Shown: one piece after another, positions 9,354-18,370 of the stretch | Layout of the letters: every line of letters begins with the position of its first letter | Numbering within the stretch: the stretch's first letter is position 1 | NCBI RefSeq assembly: GCF_027923545.1 | Contig: NZ_BROH01000003.1 | Coordinates: 186,001 to 250,000, forward strand | DNA: 64,000 bases | From: Sinisalibacter aestuarii | GTDB taxonomy: Bacteria; Pseudomonadota; Alphaproteobacteria; Rhodobacterales; Rhodobacteraceae | Reading direction: 5' to 3' | Made by a program: the position numbers and the translations under genes | Notes under the pieces: generated by a model | Database searches by the model: none | Seen by the model: the letters and a program-made list of their open reading frames with translations, nothing else | Told to the model about the DNA's origin: nothing

Positions 9354-10151
9354 ATGAAAGACAACATGGAAGGACGGAAGCTCGTGGACCAGATGGATGT
9401 GAAATTCCAGACCCGCGATGTGCAGGTCTATTACGGCGACACCCACGCCATCAAGGATGTGAATGTCGACATCCTCGACAAGACGGTGACCGCCTTTATC
9501 GGACCTTCGGGCTGCGGCAAGTCCACCTTTCTGCGCTCGCTCAACCGGATGAACGACACGATCCCGATCGCCCGGGTCGAGGGCAAGATCCTGCTCGACG
9601 GAGAGGACATCTACGACCCGAAGGTCGATCCGGTGCAGTTGCGCGCCAAGGTGGGGATGGTGTTTCAGAAGCCCAATCCCTTCCCGAAGTCGATCTATGA
9701 CAATATCGCCTATGGCCCGCGCATCCACGGCCTTGCGAGGAACAAAGCCGAGCTCGATGATATCGTTGAACATTCCCTGCGCCGCGGGGCGCTCTGGGAT
9801 GAGGTCAAAGACCGGCTGCAGGAGCCGGGAACCGGCTTGTCGGGCGGCCAGCAGCAGCGGCTCTGCATCGCCCGCGCGGTGGCCACAGAGCCGGAGGTTC
9901 TGCTGATGGACGAGCCCTGTTCGGCGCTCGACCCGATCGCCACGGCGCAGGTCGAGGAGCTGATCGACGAGCTCAAGCAGAACTTCTCGGTGGTGATCGT
10001 CACCCATTCGATGCAGCAGGCCGCGCGGGTCAGCCAGAAGACGGCCTTCTTCCACCTCGGCAATCTGGTCGAATACGGCGACACCGACCAGATCTTCACC
10101 AACCCCGTCGATCCCCGGACGGAAAGCTACATCACCGGCCGGATCGGCTGA
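9354..10151 (+). CDS. pstB: phosphate ABC transporter ATP-binding protein PstB
   Basis: 265 residues. Walker A GPSGCGKS (50-57), Q-loop VFQKPNPFP, signature [14 protein letters not shown] and Walker [13 protein letters not shown] are all intact. It hydrolyses ATP for phosphate import and, with PhoU, signals to PhoR. The start at 9354 follows CAGGGGGCAGAC, 14 bases after the pstA stop; a longer frame reaching back into pstA is not expected to be used. Confidence 0.93.
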   Translation: MKDNMEGRKLVDQMDVKFQTRDVQVYYGDTHAIKDVNVDILDKTVTAFIGPSGCGKSTFLRSLNRMNDTIPIARVEGKILLDGEDIYDPKVDPVQLRAKVGMVFQKPNPFPKSIYDNIAYGPRIHGLARNKAELDDIVEHSLRRGALWDEVKDRLQEPGTGLSGGQQQRLCIARAVATEPEVLLMDEPCSALDPIATAQVEELIDELKQNFSVVIVTHSMQQAARVSQKTAFFHLGNLVEYGDTDQIFTNPVDPRTESYITGRIG

Positions 10152-10167
10152 CGGGGCAGGGAGAGAA

Positions 10168-10899
10168 ATGATGACAGATCAACACCATATCGCCTCCGCC
10201 TTCGACCGCGACCTGGAAGCGGTGCAGGCCTCTCTGATGAAGATGGGCGGGCTTGTCGAAGACAATATCCGGCAGGCCGCCGTGGCGCTGAAAACCCGCG
10301 ATCTGGAAATGGCCGACGCGGTGCGCCGCGCCGATGCCGATATCGACGCGCTGGAAGAGACGATCAACATGGACTGCGCCCGCATTCTCGCGCTGCGCCA
10401 GCCCGCGGCCTCCGACCTGCGCACCGTGCTCACCGTGATGAAAGTGGCAGCCAACCTCGAACGGATCGGCGATTATGCCAAGAACATCGCCAAACGCACC
10501 GCTGTTCTGGCCCAGCTTCAGCCGATCGAGGGCGCCTCGGGCGCGGTGAAACGGATGGCCAAGGAGGTGCGCCACATGCTCTCCGACGCGCTCGACGCCT
10601 ATATCCGGCGCGACGCGGCGCTGGCCAACGAGGTGCGCCACCGCGACCTCGAAGTGGACCAGATGTATAACGCGCTGTTTCGCGAATTCCTTACCTTCAT
10701 GATGGAAGACCCGCGCAACATCACCGCCTGTATGCATCTGCATTTCATCGCCAAGAACATCGAGCGGGCCGGCGACCACGTCACTTCGGTGGCCGATCAG
10801 GTGGTCTATCTCGCCACCGGCGAACTGCCGGAAGAAGACCGCCCGAAGGGCAATTCGGTGGCCTATGACCCCGATGCCTTCAAGGAAAGCGACGAGTAG
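10168..10899 (+). CDS. phoU: phosphate signalling complex protein PhoU
   Basis: 243 residues, all-helical, made of two tandem PhoU repeats with metal-binding E/DxxxD-type clusters (for example RADADIDALEE and RHRDLEVDQMY). It damps PhoR when phosphate is plentiful. Two adjacent ATG codons (10168 and 10171) follow CAGGGAGAGAA. It lies 16 bases after pstB and 4 before phoB. Confidence 0.92.
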   Translation: MMTDQHHIASAFDRDLEAVQASLMKMGGLVEDNIRQAAVALKTRDLEMADAVRRADADIDALEETINMDCARILALRQPAASDLRTVLTVMKVAANLERIGDYAKNIAKRTAVLAQLQPIEGASGAVKRMAKEVRHMLSDALDAYIRRDAALANEVRHRDLEVDQMYNALFREFLTFMMEDPRNITACMHLHFIAKNIERAGDHVTSVADQVVYLATGELPEEDRPKGNSVAYDPDAFKESDE

Positions 10900-10903
10900 G
10901 CCG

Positions 10904-11590
10904 ATGTCAGACCGCCCTTGCGTATTGCTCGTCGAGGACGAACCGGCGCAGCGTGAAATCCTGCGCTACAACCTCGCCTCGGAAGGCTATGACGTAACGA
11001 TGGCCGAAAACGGCGACGACGCGCTCTTGCTCGCCGACGAGGTGGCGCCCGATCTCGTCCTGCTCGACTGGATGCTGCCCGGCGTGAGCGGCATCGAGGT
11101 TCTGCGGCAATTGAAGACACGCCGGCAAACCTCTGAAATCCCGATCATAATGCTCTCCGCACGCTCGGAAGAGGTGGACCGGGTGAGGGGGCTCGAAACC
11201 GGCGCCGACGATTACATGGTGAAGCCGTATTCGGTGAGCGAACTGATGGCGCGCATCCGCACCCAGCTGCGCCGCACACGTCCGGTCTCGGTCGGCGAAC
11301 GCCTTGAATTCGAAGACATTGTGCTTGATGGCGAAACCCATCGTGTGACCCGGGCGGGTCAGGAGCTGAAACTCGGCCCGACCGAATTCCGGCTGCTCTC
11401 GACCTTCATGGAAAAGCCCGGCCGGGTCTGGACCCGCGAGCAACTGCTTGATCGGGTCTGGGGGCGCGACGTGTTCGTCGATACCCGCACGGTCGACGTG
11501 CATGTGGGCCGTCTGCGCAAGGCGCTGCGTATGACCGGCTCGCAAGACCCGCTGCGCACGGTGCGCGGCACCGGCTACGCGCTGGGTTAG
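10904..11590 (+). CDS. phoB: phosphate regulon response regulator PhoB
   Basis: 228 residues. The receiver domain has acidic residues Glu11-Asp12, phospho-acceptor Asp55 (LLDWMLPG) and a conserved Lys in VKPYS. The C-terminal OmpR/PhoB winged helix ends RTVRGTGYALG. It binds PHO boxes such as the one at 5252. The start at 10904 is chosen over an upstream in-frame ATG inside phoU. It is the last gene of the block. Confidence 0.92.
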   Translation: MSDRPCVLLVEDEPAQREILRYNLASEGYDVTMAENGDDALLLADEVAPDLVLLDWMLPGVSGIEVLRQLKTRRQTSEIPIIMLSARSEEVDRVRGLETGADDYMVKPYSVSELMARIRTQLRRTRPVSVGERLEFEDIVLDGETHRVTRAGQELKLGPTEFRLLSTFMEKPGRVWTREQLLDRVWGRDVFVDTRTVDVHVGRLRKALRMTGSQDPLRTVRGTGYALG

Positions 11591-11882
11591 GGGGCGGACG
11601 CGCTGGCCGCGCGGTGGCGATATCTGTCTCATCTCGCTACCTCTAAAGCGTATAATCAGTATTATGTAATATTAAGATGAGCCGCTGCAGCCGCTATTAT
11701 GGTGGCATTGCAAATGTTTGGCCGTTTTCGTTGATAACTTTTACCCTCTGGACAAACCATAGTGCGATTGGCTTAAACTCAACCTTGGGGATATTGGGAA
11801 ACGCTGCCGTGCCGAAACGCAGGCCACAGGAAGATATGGCCCTCCGGATCCGGGGCCAGGACATGAATGCCGGGAGGCCGGC
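11591..11882 (+). promoter_or_regulatory. AT-richer intergenic region with possible luxR promoter
   Basis: About 290 bases between phoB and the LuxR-type gene, notably AT-richer than the surroundings near 11640-11800. A weak sigma70-like pair TTGGCT (11768-11773), 16 bases, then GATATT fits a promoter, and a GGGAGG site precedes the ATG at 11883. No terminator with a clear T-run was seen after phoB. Short open frames here have no support. Confidence 0.3.
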
Positions 11883-12629
11883 ATGCGGGTGATGCTCGAC
11901 TATCTCGACACCCTCGCCCGCGCCTCGACGCTGGAAGAAGTCTGGGATCTGCATTGCGAGACGATGGCCAAGTTCGGCTTCGACAGGCTGATCTACGGCA
12001 ATACCCGATTCACCACCGAGGATTCACTCGGCGTCTATGACGACGCCTTCTTTCTCTCCAATCACGATCCCGAATATTTCAATCGCTTCGTCCGTGAGAA
12101 GATGTTTCTTCAGGCCCCCATGGTCCGCTGGGCCAGGGAAAATGTCGGCGCGATGTCCTGGGGCACGCTCTGGGCCGATCGTGAGGGCCTCAGCCGCGAA
12201 GAACGCGAGGTTATTGCCTTCAACCTCACGATGAACGTGAAGGCGGGCTATTCGATCCGCTTTGCCGATCCCAGCCCGCGCTCCTTCGCGCTGATCGCCC
12301 TCGCCGCCGAGCGCAACAAATCGCAGGAGGATGCCGACGCCGCCTGGCGCGAATTCGGGCGCGAGATCGAGACGATGAACCACATGCTGCATCTCAAGAT
12401 CATGTCGCTGCCGCTGCGTACCTCGCGCGCAAGCCTGTCCGGCCGGCAACGCGAGGTGCTGGAATGGGTCGGCGAAGGCAAGTCGCACCAGGACATTGCC
12501 ACGATCCTCGGGGTAACCGTCCCGACGGTCGAAAAGCACCTGCGACTCGCCCGCGAAAAGCTGGGCGTCGAGACCACGGCGCAGGCCATTCTGAAAGCCG
12601 CGTTTCAGAACCAGATCTATTCACTCTGA
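11883..12629 (+). CDS. LuxR family transcriptional regulator with autoinducer-binding domain (solo)
   Basis: 248 residues. An N-terminal autoinducer-binding-like domain (~1-165) is followed by a GerE/LuxR helix-turn-helix (SGRQREVLEWVGEGKSHQDI, then TVEKHLRLAREKLGV). No luxI is nearby. In the ligand pocket the usual Asp-Pro pair appears as Ala-Pro (FLQAPMVRW), while the later Trp (GAMSW) is kept. Acyl-homoserine lactone binding is therefore doubtful, or a different ligand is used. It is monocistronic, with a terminator 50 bases downstream. Confidence 0.8.
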   Translation: MRVMLDYLDTLARASTLEEVWDLHCETMAKFGFDRLIYGNTRFTTEDSLGVYDDAFFLSNHDPEYFNRFVREKMFLQAPMVRWARENVGAMSWGTLWADREGLSREEREVIAFNLTMNVKAGYSIRFADPSPRSFALIALAAERNKSQEDADAAWREFGREIETMNHMLHLKIMSLPLRTSRASLSGRQREVLEWVGEGKSHQDIATILGVTVPTVEKHLRLAREKLGVETTAQAILKAAFQNQIYSL

Positions 12630-12678
12630 GCCGTTGACGGCCTTGTTTTCACGGGAACGTGAGCGCGTTTCGGACCCG

Positions 12679-12708
12679 ACAGTAAGGTTTTCCTGACTGT
12701 TATTTTTT
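12679..12708 (+). terminator. Rho-independent terminator after the luxR-type gene
   Basis: ACAGTAAGG (12679-12687) pairs with CCTGACTGT (12692-12700) with one mismatch around a TTTT loop, followed by TATTTTTT. Confidence 0.75.
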
Positions 12709-12908
12709 CCCAAATACTGAGATAATCGGGGCGTTCCGTGAGTGGTGGCTTTTGGCCAGGGAACACGGGGTGAGGGCCTGCGATTACAGGGATCCCTCAT
12801 CCCACAAAAATGGCCCGCGGTGATCCCTCGTCTCGGGTTTTTATGGGCAGACATGCCCGGGTGTTTAAAAGGTGTTTGGCGTGTTCCATCCCAAATGTCG
12901 CGCCAAGA
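12709..12908. other. gene-free stretch between luxR terminator and tsf terminator
   Basis: About 200 bases with no convincing gene. A G-U-tolerant inverted repeat (GGTGAGGG near 12768 with CCCTCATCC near 12794) and a CTCGGGTTTTTATG stretch near 12832 might belong to a small RNA, but no promoter/terminator pair is clear. Confidence 0.35.
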
Positions 12909-12941
12909 AAAACGGCGCCAGTGCTGCACTGGCGCCGTTTT
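12909..12941. terminator. long perfect palindrome, bidirectional terminator between luxR-type gene and tsf
   Basis: A 16-base arm AAAACGGCGCCAGTGC (12909-12924) is complementary to 12926-12941 around a single central base. It has A and T tracts at the outer ends, so it can terminate in either direction. It lies 50 bases downstream of the tsf stop on the minus strand. Confidence 0.85.
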
Positions 12942-12991
12942 ATTGTTGCAAAACAAGGCGCGGGCCCCTGCCCCCGCCCTGATCCGTCCGA

Positions 12992-13867
12992 TCAGCCCTT
13001 GGCCATCGAGGCGACTTCGGCGGCGAAGTCGTCTTCTTTCTTCTCGATGCCTTCGCCCACTTCCATGCGGATGAAGCCGGTGATCTCGGCACCCGCATCT
13101 TTCGCAGCCTGCGCCACGGTCAGATCGGGGTTGATCACGAAGTTCTGGCCCAGAAGCGTGACTTCCGACAGGAACTTGCGCATCCGGCCCTCGATCATCT
13201 TCTCGATCACGGCGTCGGGCTTGCCCGATTCCTTGGCGATGTCGATCTGGATCTGGCGCTCATGCGCAAGCACGGCGGGATCAAGGTCGGCTTCCGACAG
13301 CGAGGCCGGGTTCACCGCGGCGATATGCATGGCGACCTGCTTGCCGAACGCCTCGTCACCACCCTTGAGCGCGACCAGAACGCCGATCTTGCCCATGCCC
13401 TCGGCAGCAGCGTTGTGGACGTAAGCGGCCACCACATCGCCCTCGATCTTCGCCATCCGGCGCAGGGTCATGTTCTCGCCGATCTTGGCGATCTTGTCGG
13501 TGATCAGGTCGGCCACCGGCTTGCCGTCCACGCTGGCGGTTTTCAGCGCTTCGGTATCGGCGACGCCGAGCGCGGCTTTGGTGACCGCGGCCACCATCTC
13601 CTGGAACTCGGCGTTCTTGGCGACGAAGTCGGTCTCGGCGTTCACCTCGACGGCCACGCCGGTGCCACCGGCAACGGCGACGCCCACGAGGCCCTCAGCC
13701 GCGACGCGGCCCGATTTCTTGGCGGCGGCGGCCAGGCCCTTGGTGCGCAGCCAGTCCACCGCGGCGTCCATGTCGCCATCGGTTTCGGTCAGCGCCTTCT
13801 TGGCGTCCATCATGCCGGCGCCGGTCATTTCACGCAGTTCTTTCACTTGTGCGGCGGTGATTGCCAT
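12992..13867 (-). CDS. tsf: translation elongation factor Ts
   Basis: 291 residues. The N-terminal UBA-like module begins [20 protein letters not shown] and is followed by the signature [13 protein letters not shown] that contacts EF-Tu. It is the nucleotide exchange factor that regenerates EF-Tu-GTP. GGAGAG precedes the start. It follows rpsB by 73 bases, the near-universal rpsB-tsf arrangement. Confidence 0.96.
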   Translation of the reverse strand: MAITAAQVKELREMTGAGMMDAKKALTETDGDMDAAVDWLRTKGLAAAAKKSGRVAAEGLVGVAVAGGTGVAVEVNAETDFVAKNAEFQEMVAAVTKAALGVADTEALKTASVDGKPVADLITDKIAKIGENMTLRRMAKIEGDVVAAYVHNAAAEGMGKIGVLVALKGGDEAFGKQVAMHIAAVNPASLSEADLDPAVLAHERQIQIDIAKESGKPDAVIEKMIEGRMRKFLSEVTLLGQNFVINPDLTVAQAAKDAGAEITGFIRMEVGEGIEKKEDDFAAEVASMAKG

Positions 13868-13940
13868 TTCGGCTCTCCTTCAATGAATAGCGGCCGGGAG
13901 CGTTCTCGGCGCTCCCGGTAACAGCGTTGTGACGCGAGGA

Positions 13941-14726
13941 TCAGGCCTCGGCTTGCGGCGCCTCTTCGGCGGCGGCCTCGACGGCTTCCTCAACCGGAAG
14001 CTCTTCGAGCGCGCCCACGTCGATGCCGGCGGCTTCGAGCTGGCCCGACATGCCGTCGAGCGCGGCGCGCGCGGCAAGGTCGCAGTAGAGCGCGATGGCG
14101 CGCGCGGCGTCATCGTTGCCGGGGATGATGTAATCCACACCGTCCGGCGAGCAATTGGTGTCGACCACGGCCACGACCGGAATGCCCAGCTTCCTGGCTT
14201 CGGCGATGGCAAGGTCTTCCTTGTTCACGTCGATCACGAACAGCAGGTCCGGCACGCCGCCCATTTCACGGATGCCGCCGAGCGAGGCTTGCAGTTTGCC
14301 CTGCTCGCGCTCCATGTTCAGCCGCTCTTTCTTGGTCAGCCCCTCGGCGCCGGCGGCGAGCTTCTCGTCATATTCCTTCAGCCGGTTGATCGACTGGCTG
14401 ACGGTCTGCCAGTTGGTCAGCGTGCCGCCGAGCCAGCGGTGGTTCATGTAATACTGGGCCGATTTTTCGGCCGCCTCGGCGATCGGCTTCGCCGCCTGAC
14501 GCTTGGTGCCGACAAAGAGGATGCGGCCGCCCTTGGCCACCGTCTCGCGGATCACGTTCAGCGCCGCGTCGAGCATCGGCACGGTCTGGGTCAGGTCGAT
14601 GATGTGGATGCCGTTGCGGTCACCGTAGATGAACTCCGCCATGCGCGGGTTCCAACGCTGGGTCTGGTGACCGAAGTGAACGCCAGCTTCCAAGAGCTGA
14701 CGCAGGGAGAAATCAGGGAGCGCCAT
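13941..14726 (-). CDS. rpsB: 30S ribosomal protein S2
   Basis: 261 residues from [20 protein letters not shown], which is the normal S2 start; an ATG two codons upstream (14732) is also possible, but AAGGA is better spaced for 14726. Signatures [11 protein letters not shown] and FVGTKRQA are present. The C-terminal tail is Ala/Glu-rich, as in alphaproteobacteria. It binds the head-body junction of the 30S subunit. Confidence 0.96.
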   Translation of the reverse strand: MALPDFSLRQLLEAGVHFGHQTQRWNPRMAEFIYGDRNGIHIIDLTQTVPMLDAALNVIRETVAKGGRILFVGTKRQAAKPIAEAAEKSAQYYMNHRWLGGTLTNWQTVSQSINRLKEYDEKLAAGAEGLTKKERLNMEREQGKLQASLGGIREMGGVPDLLFVIDVNKEDLAIAEARKLGIPVVAVVDTNCSPDGVDYIIPGNDDAARAIALYCDLAARAALDGMSGQLEAAGIDVGALEELPVEEAVEAAAEEAPQAEA

Positions 14727-14732
14727 GTCCAT

Positions 14733-14880
14733 TTCCTTTCCGGTTTGCGCCTCGGCGGGGCATCAGGGCTCGCGCCCAACCGGCGGACCGTTGCGGGATG
14801 TCTCCCCGCAGGGCCCAACCCCGCCTGTGAAGTGCGCGCGTCCTACCTCCCTTTCGGGGCTATTGCAAGCCCCTCTCCGC
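14733..14880 (-). promoter_or_regulatory. structured rpsB leader in the divergent rpsB/psuK region
   Basis: On the minus strand a hairpin GGGGCT/AGCCCC (near 14857-14874) and another TGCGGG/CCCGCA around a 7-base loop (near 14793-14811) precede rpsB. Ribosomal protein leaders are often autoregulatory; that role is only inferred here. The opposite strand must hold the psuK translation start at 14898. Confidence 0.3.
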
Positions 14881-14897
14881 CCTGCCACAAGCGGAGC

Positions 14898-15791
14898 ATG
14901 GGTAACGGGCAAACTATTCTCTGCATCGGCTCGGTGCTGTGGGACATCATCGGTCGCGCAGGCGGGCCGATGCGGCTCGGCAACGATGTGCCGGGGCGGA
15001 TCACCCGGCTGCCCGGCGGCGTGGCGATGAACATCGCCACGGGGCTTGCGCGCTTCGGGCTGACGCCGGTGCTGCTCACCGCGATCGGCGCCGATGCCGA
15101 TGGCGAGGTGCTGATGGCGGAATGTCGGCGCCTCGGGCTCGATACAGGCCATGTCACCCGCGATCACGGGCTGCCCACCGATCAGTACATGGCGATCGAA
15201 AGCGGCGAGGGGCTGGTGGCCGCCATCGCCGATGCCCATTCGCTGGAAGCGGCGGGCGACCGGATCCTCGCCCCGCTGGAAAACGGCACCCTCGGCAGCG
15301 CCGATGCGCCCTATTGCGGCCTCATCGCGCTCGACGGCAATCTGACCGAAGCCCTGCTCGCCGAGATCGCCACCCGCCCCTCCTTCGCCGCCGCCGATCT
15401 GCGCGTGGCGCCTGCAAGCCCCGGCAAGGCCACAAGGCTGCGCCCGCTGATCGGCCATCCCGGCGCGAGCTTCTACGTCAATCTCGAAGAGGCCGGGCTG
15501 ATCCTCGGCAGCGTCTTCACCTCGGCGTCGCGCGCCGCGGAGGCGCTGGTCGAGGCCGGGCTTGCCCAGGCGCTGGTCACCGATGGCGCGCGCGCCGCCG
15601 CCGAGGGCACGCGCGGGGGGATCGTCACCGCCACCCCGCCACGGGTGGTCCTCGCGCGCGTCACCGGCGCGGGCGATACCTTCATGGCCGCCCATATCGC
15701 CGCCCAGGCGCGTGGCCTCACCGGCGAGGCGGCGCTGCAAACCGCCCTCGACGCCGCCGCCACCTATGTCAGCGGGGAAGACCCCGCATGA
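14898..15791 (+). CDS. psuK: PfkB family carbohydrate kinase, likely pseudouridine kinase
   Basis: 297 residues of the ribokinase/PfkB fold. The N-terminal glycine-rich RLPGGVAMNIATGLARFG motif and the C-terminal catalytic GAGDTFMA are intact. It should phosphorylate pseudouridine to pseudouridine 5'-phosphate, which the neighbouring PsuG cleaves; this role rests on the psuG neighbour rather than on sequence alone. The start at 14898 is chosen because coding upstream of it would be antisense to rpsB. The ribosome-binding site (GGAG) is weak and close. Confidence 0.8.
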   Translation: MGNGQTILCIGSVLWDIIGRAGGPMRLGNDVPGRITRLPGGVAMNIATGLARFGLTPVLLTAIGADADGEVLMAECRRLGLDTGHVTRDHGLPTDQYMAIESGEGLVAAIADAHSLEAAGDRILAPLENGTLGSADAPYCGLIALDGNLTEALLAEIATRPSFAAADLRVAPASPGKATRLRPLIGHPGASFYVNLEEAGLILGSVFTSASRAAEALVEAGLAQALVTDGARAAAEGTRGGIVTATPPRVVLARVTGAGDTFMAAHIAAQARGLTGEAALQTALDAAATYVSGEDPA

Positions 15792-15804
15792 CCCCCCTGC
15801 CCCT

Positions 15805-15855
15805 TTCATCTTGCCGATAAATATCCCGGGGGTCCGGGGGCAGCGCCCCCGGCCT
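15805..15855 (-). repeat. GC-rich/ATATTT intergenic repeat between psuK and psuG
   Basis: CCGATAAATATCCCGGGGG is followed by a perfect hairpin CCGGGGG-CAGC-GCCCCCGG. This is the same arrangement as copy B at 239-305. It occupies most of the 88-base gap between two genes that otherwise look co-transcribed. Confidence 0.55.
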
Positions 15856-15879
15856 CGCCGCCCAGACCGGACATCAGAC

Positions 15880-16791
15880 ATGATCGACATTTCCTATTCC
15901 CCCGAAACCGCCGCCGCCAGGAAGGCCGGCCTGCCCCTCGTCGCGCTCGAAAGCACGATCATCACTCACGGGATGCCGTTTCCGCAGAATGTCGAAACCG
16001 CCCGTGCGGTCGAGGCCGTGATCCGCGCCGAGGGGGCCGTGCCCGCCACCATCGCTGTGCTGGCGGGGCGGCTGCATGTGGGGCTGACCGACGATGAGCT
16101 TGACCGGCTCGGCCAGGCGCAGGGCGTGGCCAAGCTCTCGCGCGCCGATTTCGCCGCCTGCCTCGCCAGTGGCGGCACCGGAGCCACCACCGTGGCGGCG
16201 ACGATGATCGCCGCGCATCTGGCCGGGATCGAAACCTTCGCCACCGGCGGCATCGGCGGCGTGCATCGCGGCGCCGAGACCAGCTTCGACATTTCCGCCG
16301 ACCTCGCCGAACTGGCGCAGACGCCGGTCACGGTCGTGGCCGCAGGGGCCAAGGCGATCCTCGACATTCCGAAAACGCTGGAAGTGCTGGAAAGCGCCGG
16401 CGTGCCGGTGATCGCTTACGGGCAGGACGATTTTCCCGCCTTCTGGTCGCGCTCCTCCGGCCTGCCCGCGCCCTTGCGCATGGACAGCCCCGAAGAGATC
16501 GCCGCCGCCGCAAGAATGCGCGCGGCGATGGGCCTGCCGGGCGGCCAGCTCGTCGCCAACCCGATCCCGGTGGAAGACGAGATCCCCGCCGCAGACCTCG
16601 CCCCGGTGATCGCCGCGGCACTTGCCGCCGCCGAAGCCGAAGGGATCGCGGCCAAATCCGTCACCCCCTTCCTGCTCGACCATATCTTCCACGCCACCGA
16701 AGGCCGCTCGCTCACCGCCAATATCGCGCTGGTGAAGAACAATGCCCGCCTCGCCGCCGGGATCGCTCGGGCCTTCGCCCAGGCCGGCTGA
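15880..16791 (+). CDS. psuG: pseudouridine-5'-phosphate glycosidase
   Basis: 303 residues with strong PsuG signatures: ALESTIITHGMPFPQN near the N-terminus, then GGIGGVHRGAETSFDIS and ITNPIP-like VANPIPVEDE. It cleaves the C-glycosidic bond of pseudouridine 5'-phosphate to uracil and ribose 5-phosphate, salvaging modified RNA nucleosides. The ATG at 15880 matches the family start. It follows psuK with a repeat in between. Confidence 0.92.
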   Translation: MIDISYSPETAAARKAGLPLVALESTIITHGMPFPQNVETARAVEAVIRAEGAVPATIAVLAGRLHVGLTDDELDRLGQAQGVAKLSRADFAACLASGGTGATTVAATMIAAHLAGIETFATGGIGGVHRGAETSFDISADLAELAQTPVTVVAAGAKAILDIPKTLEVLESAGVPVIAYGQDDFPAFWSRSSGLPAPLRMDSPEEIAAAARMRAAMGLPGGQLVANPIPVEDEIPAADLAPVIAAALAAAEAEGIAAKSVTPFLLDHIFHATEGRSLTANIALVKNNARLAAGIARAFAQAG

Positions 16792-16841
16792 CTGGCCCAT
16801 GGAGTGATGTGAATTTGGGCGGCCCGCGAACGCGCGGCCCA

Positions 16842-16870
16842 TTGCCGCCCTGCCGCATTCCCCCTACATA
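16842..16870 (+). promoter_or_regulatory. sigma70-like promoter for DUF502-lysE
   Basis: TTGCCG (16842-16847), a 17-base spacer and TACATA (16865-16870) lie 25 bases before the DUF502 gene start. Confidence 0.5.
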
Positions 16871-16894
16871 GAAACGGCACCCCGGGGAAGCGGC

Positions 16895-17701
16895 ATGGAT
16901 CTGAAAGACCTCAAGGATATGAGCGAAGACGCCGATGGCGGCGGCAGGTCGCGCCTGTCGCGCTGGCTTTTGCGTCCGGTCACGGCCTTTCGTAACAACT
17001 TCCTCGCCGGTCTCGTCGTGGTCGGCCCCATCGCCATCACCCTGTGGATGATCTGGGCCTTCGTCGGCTGGATCGACAGCTGGGTGATGCCCTTCGTGCC
17101 CGGCTATTACCACCCCGACGCGCTGATTCAGCGCTGGTTCGGGCAAAGCCAGTGGTTCATCGCGATCTTCGGCGAAGACGTGCATGTCAACGTGCGCGGC
17201 GTGGGTGTCGTCTTCTTCCTGCTGTTCACCTCGCTGGTCGGCTGGGCCGCCAAGGGCTTCATCGGCCGCAGCTTCGTCGCCTGGGGTGAGCGCGTCGTTG
17301 CCCGGGTGCCGATCGTGCGCTCGCTCTATAACGGGGTGAAGCAGATCGCCGAGACGATCTTCGCCCAGCAGGACAGCAAGTTCGACAAAGCCTGCCTCGT
17401 CGAATATCCGCGCAAGGGGATCTGGGCCATCGCCTTCATCTCGACCAATGCCAAGGGCGAGATCGACAGCCGCATTCCCGTCGATGAACCGATCATCTCT
17501 GTCTTCCTGCCCACCACGCCCAACCCCACCTCGGGCTTCCTGCTCTTCGTGCCCCGCCATTCGGTGATCGAGCTCGACATGAGCGTCGAGGACGCCGCCA
17601 AGCTGGTGATCTCGGCGGGCCTCGTCTACCCGAACGGCAAAGAGGCCAAGGCGGCGGTTGAAGGCAAGGCCACCCCCGCCCCGGCTGACCGGCCCGCATG
17701 A
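16895..17701 (+). CDS. DUF502 family membrane protein
   Basis: 268 residues. A charged cytoplasmic N-terminus leads to two membrane segments (~37-60 and ~103-122). A conserved soluble domain follows, containing VPIVRSLYNGVKQI and PTTPNPTSGFLLFVP, both typical of DUF502. Function unknown; plant relatives (LCV/COV proteins) are membrane proteins affecting vascular patterning. Its stop overlaps the lysE start (ATGA), so the two are likely coupled. Confidence 0.88.
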   Translation: MDLKDLKDMSEDADGGGRSRLSRWLLRPVTAFRNNFLAGLVVVGPIAITLWMIWAFVGWIDSWVMPFVPGYYHPDALIQRWFGQSQWFIAIFGEDVHVNVRGVGVVFFLLFTSLVGWAAKGFIGRSFVAWGERVVARVPIVRSLYNGVKQIAETIFAQQDSKFDKACLVEYPRKGIWAIAFISTNAKGEIDSRIPVDEPIISVFLPTTPNPTSGFLLFVPRHSVIELDMSVEDAAKLVISAGLVYPNGKEAKAAVEGKATPAPADRPA

Positions 17702-18309
17702 GCGCCGCCACGCTTACCGGCTTCTTCACCGGTCTGTCGCTCATCCTCGCCATCGGTGCACAGAACGCCTTCGTGCTGCGCCAGGGCCTGTTGCAGAGCC
17801 ATGTCTTTCCGCTTGCACTGTTTTGCGCCGCCTCCGATGCGCTGCTGATCGCCGCGGGCGTGGCGGGCTTCGGCGCGCTGACCGCGGCGCTCCCGGCGCT
17901 GCCGGTGGTGATGAGCCTCGCCGGCGCGGGGTTCCTGATCGTCTATGGCATCACCCGGCTGCGCGCGGCCTGGATCGGCGGCCACCGCCTCGCCCCCGAA
18001 GGCGAGGCGCACAGCCTCGGGCGCACGCTCCTGCTGGCCGCCGCCTTCACCTGGGCCAACCCGCATGTCTATCTCGACACGCTGGGACTGATCGGCGCCG
18101 TTTCCACCAGCTTCGCCGCCGGAATGGAGCGGCTCGCCTTCGGTATCGGTGCGGTCTTTGCGAGCTTTGTCTTCTTCTTCAGCCTCGGCTACGGCGCTCG
18201 GCTTCTGGCGCCGCTCATGCGCTCGGCCACGGCCTGGCGCGTGCTCGACGGTCTGATCGGCGTCACCATGCTGGCGATTGCGGCGAAGCTGCTGCTCGGG
18301 CTGGTCTGA
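17698..18309 (+). CDS. LysE/ArgO family amino-acid exporter
   Basis: 203 residues, about six membrane segments. The family signature GAQNAFVLRQGLL lies near residues 20-33, followed by FTWANPHVYLDT. Such proteins export basic amino acids (Lys/Arg). No LysG/ArgP-type regulator is adjacent. It overlaps the DUF502 gene by four bases. Confidence 0.88.
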   Translation: MSAATLTGFFTGLSLILAIGAQNAFVLRQGLLQSHVFPLALFCAASDALLIAAGVAGFGALTAALPALPVVMSLAGAGFLIVYGITRLRAAWIGGHRLAPEGEAHSLGRTLLLAAAFTWANPHVYLDTLGLIGAVSTSFAAGMERLAFGIGAVFASFVFFFSLGYGARLLAPLMRSATAWRVLDGLIGVTMLAIAAKLLLGLV

Positions 18310-18340
18310 CCCCTATCCGAAAGGCGTAGTCCCACCCGGC

Positions 18341-18370
18341 CAAAAAAAACGCCGGCACAAGGCCGGCGTT
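18341..18370 (-). terminator. minus-strand Rho-independent terminator
   Basis: AACGCCGGC (18348-18356) pairs perfectly with GCCGGCGTT (18362-18370). On the minus strand the hairpin is followed by eight T residues (the A-run at 18342-18349), so it is oriented to end a minus-strand transcript. The lysE gene upstream on the plus strand gets no T-run from it. Confidence 0.75.

Noticed and set aside
11677-11892. Short plus-strand open frame before the LuxR-type gene
   Set aside because: It overlaps the luxR start, has no ribosome-binding site and shows no family features.
12621-12956. Minus-strand open frame across the luxR-tsf gap
   Set aside because: It runs through two terminators and has an unlikely composition.
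13929-14897. Apparent long N-terminal extension of psuK
   Set aside because: This part is antisense to rpsB and has no recognisable domain; the PfkB match begins at 14898.
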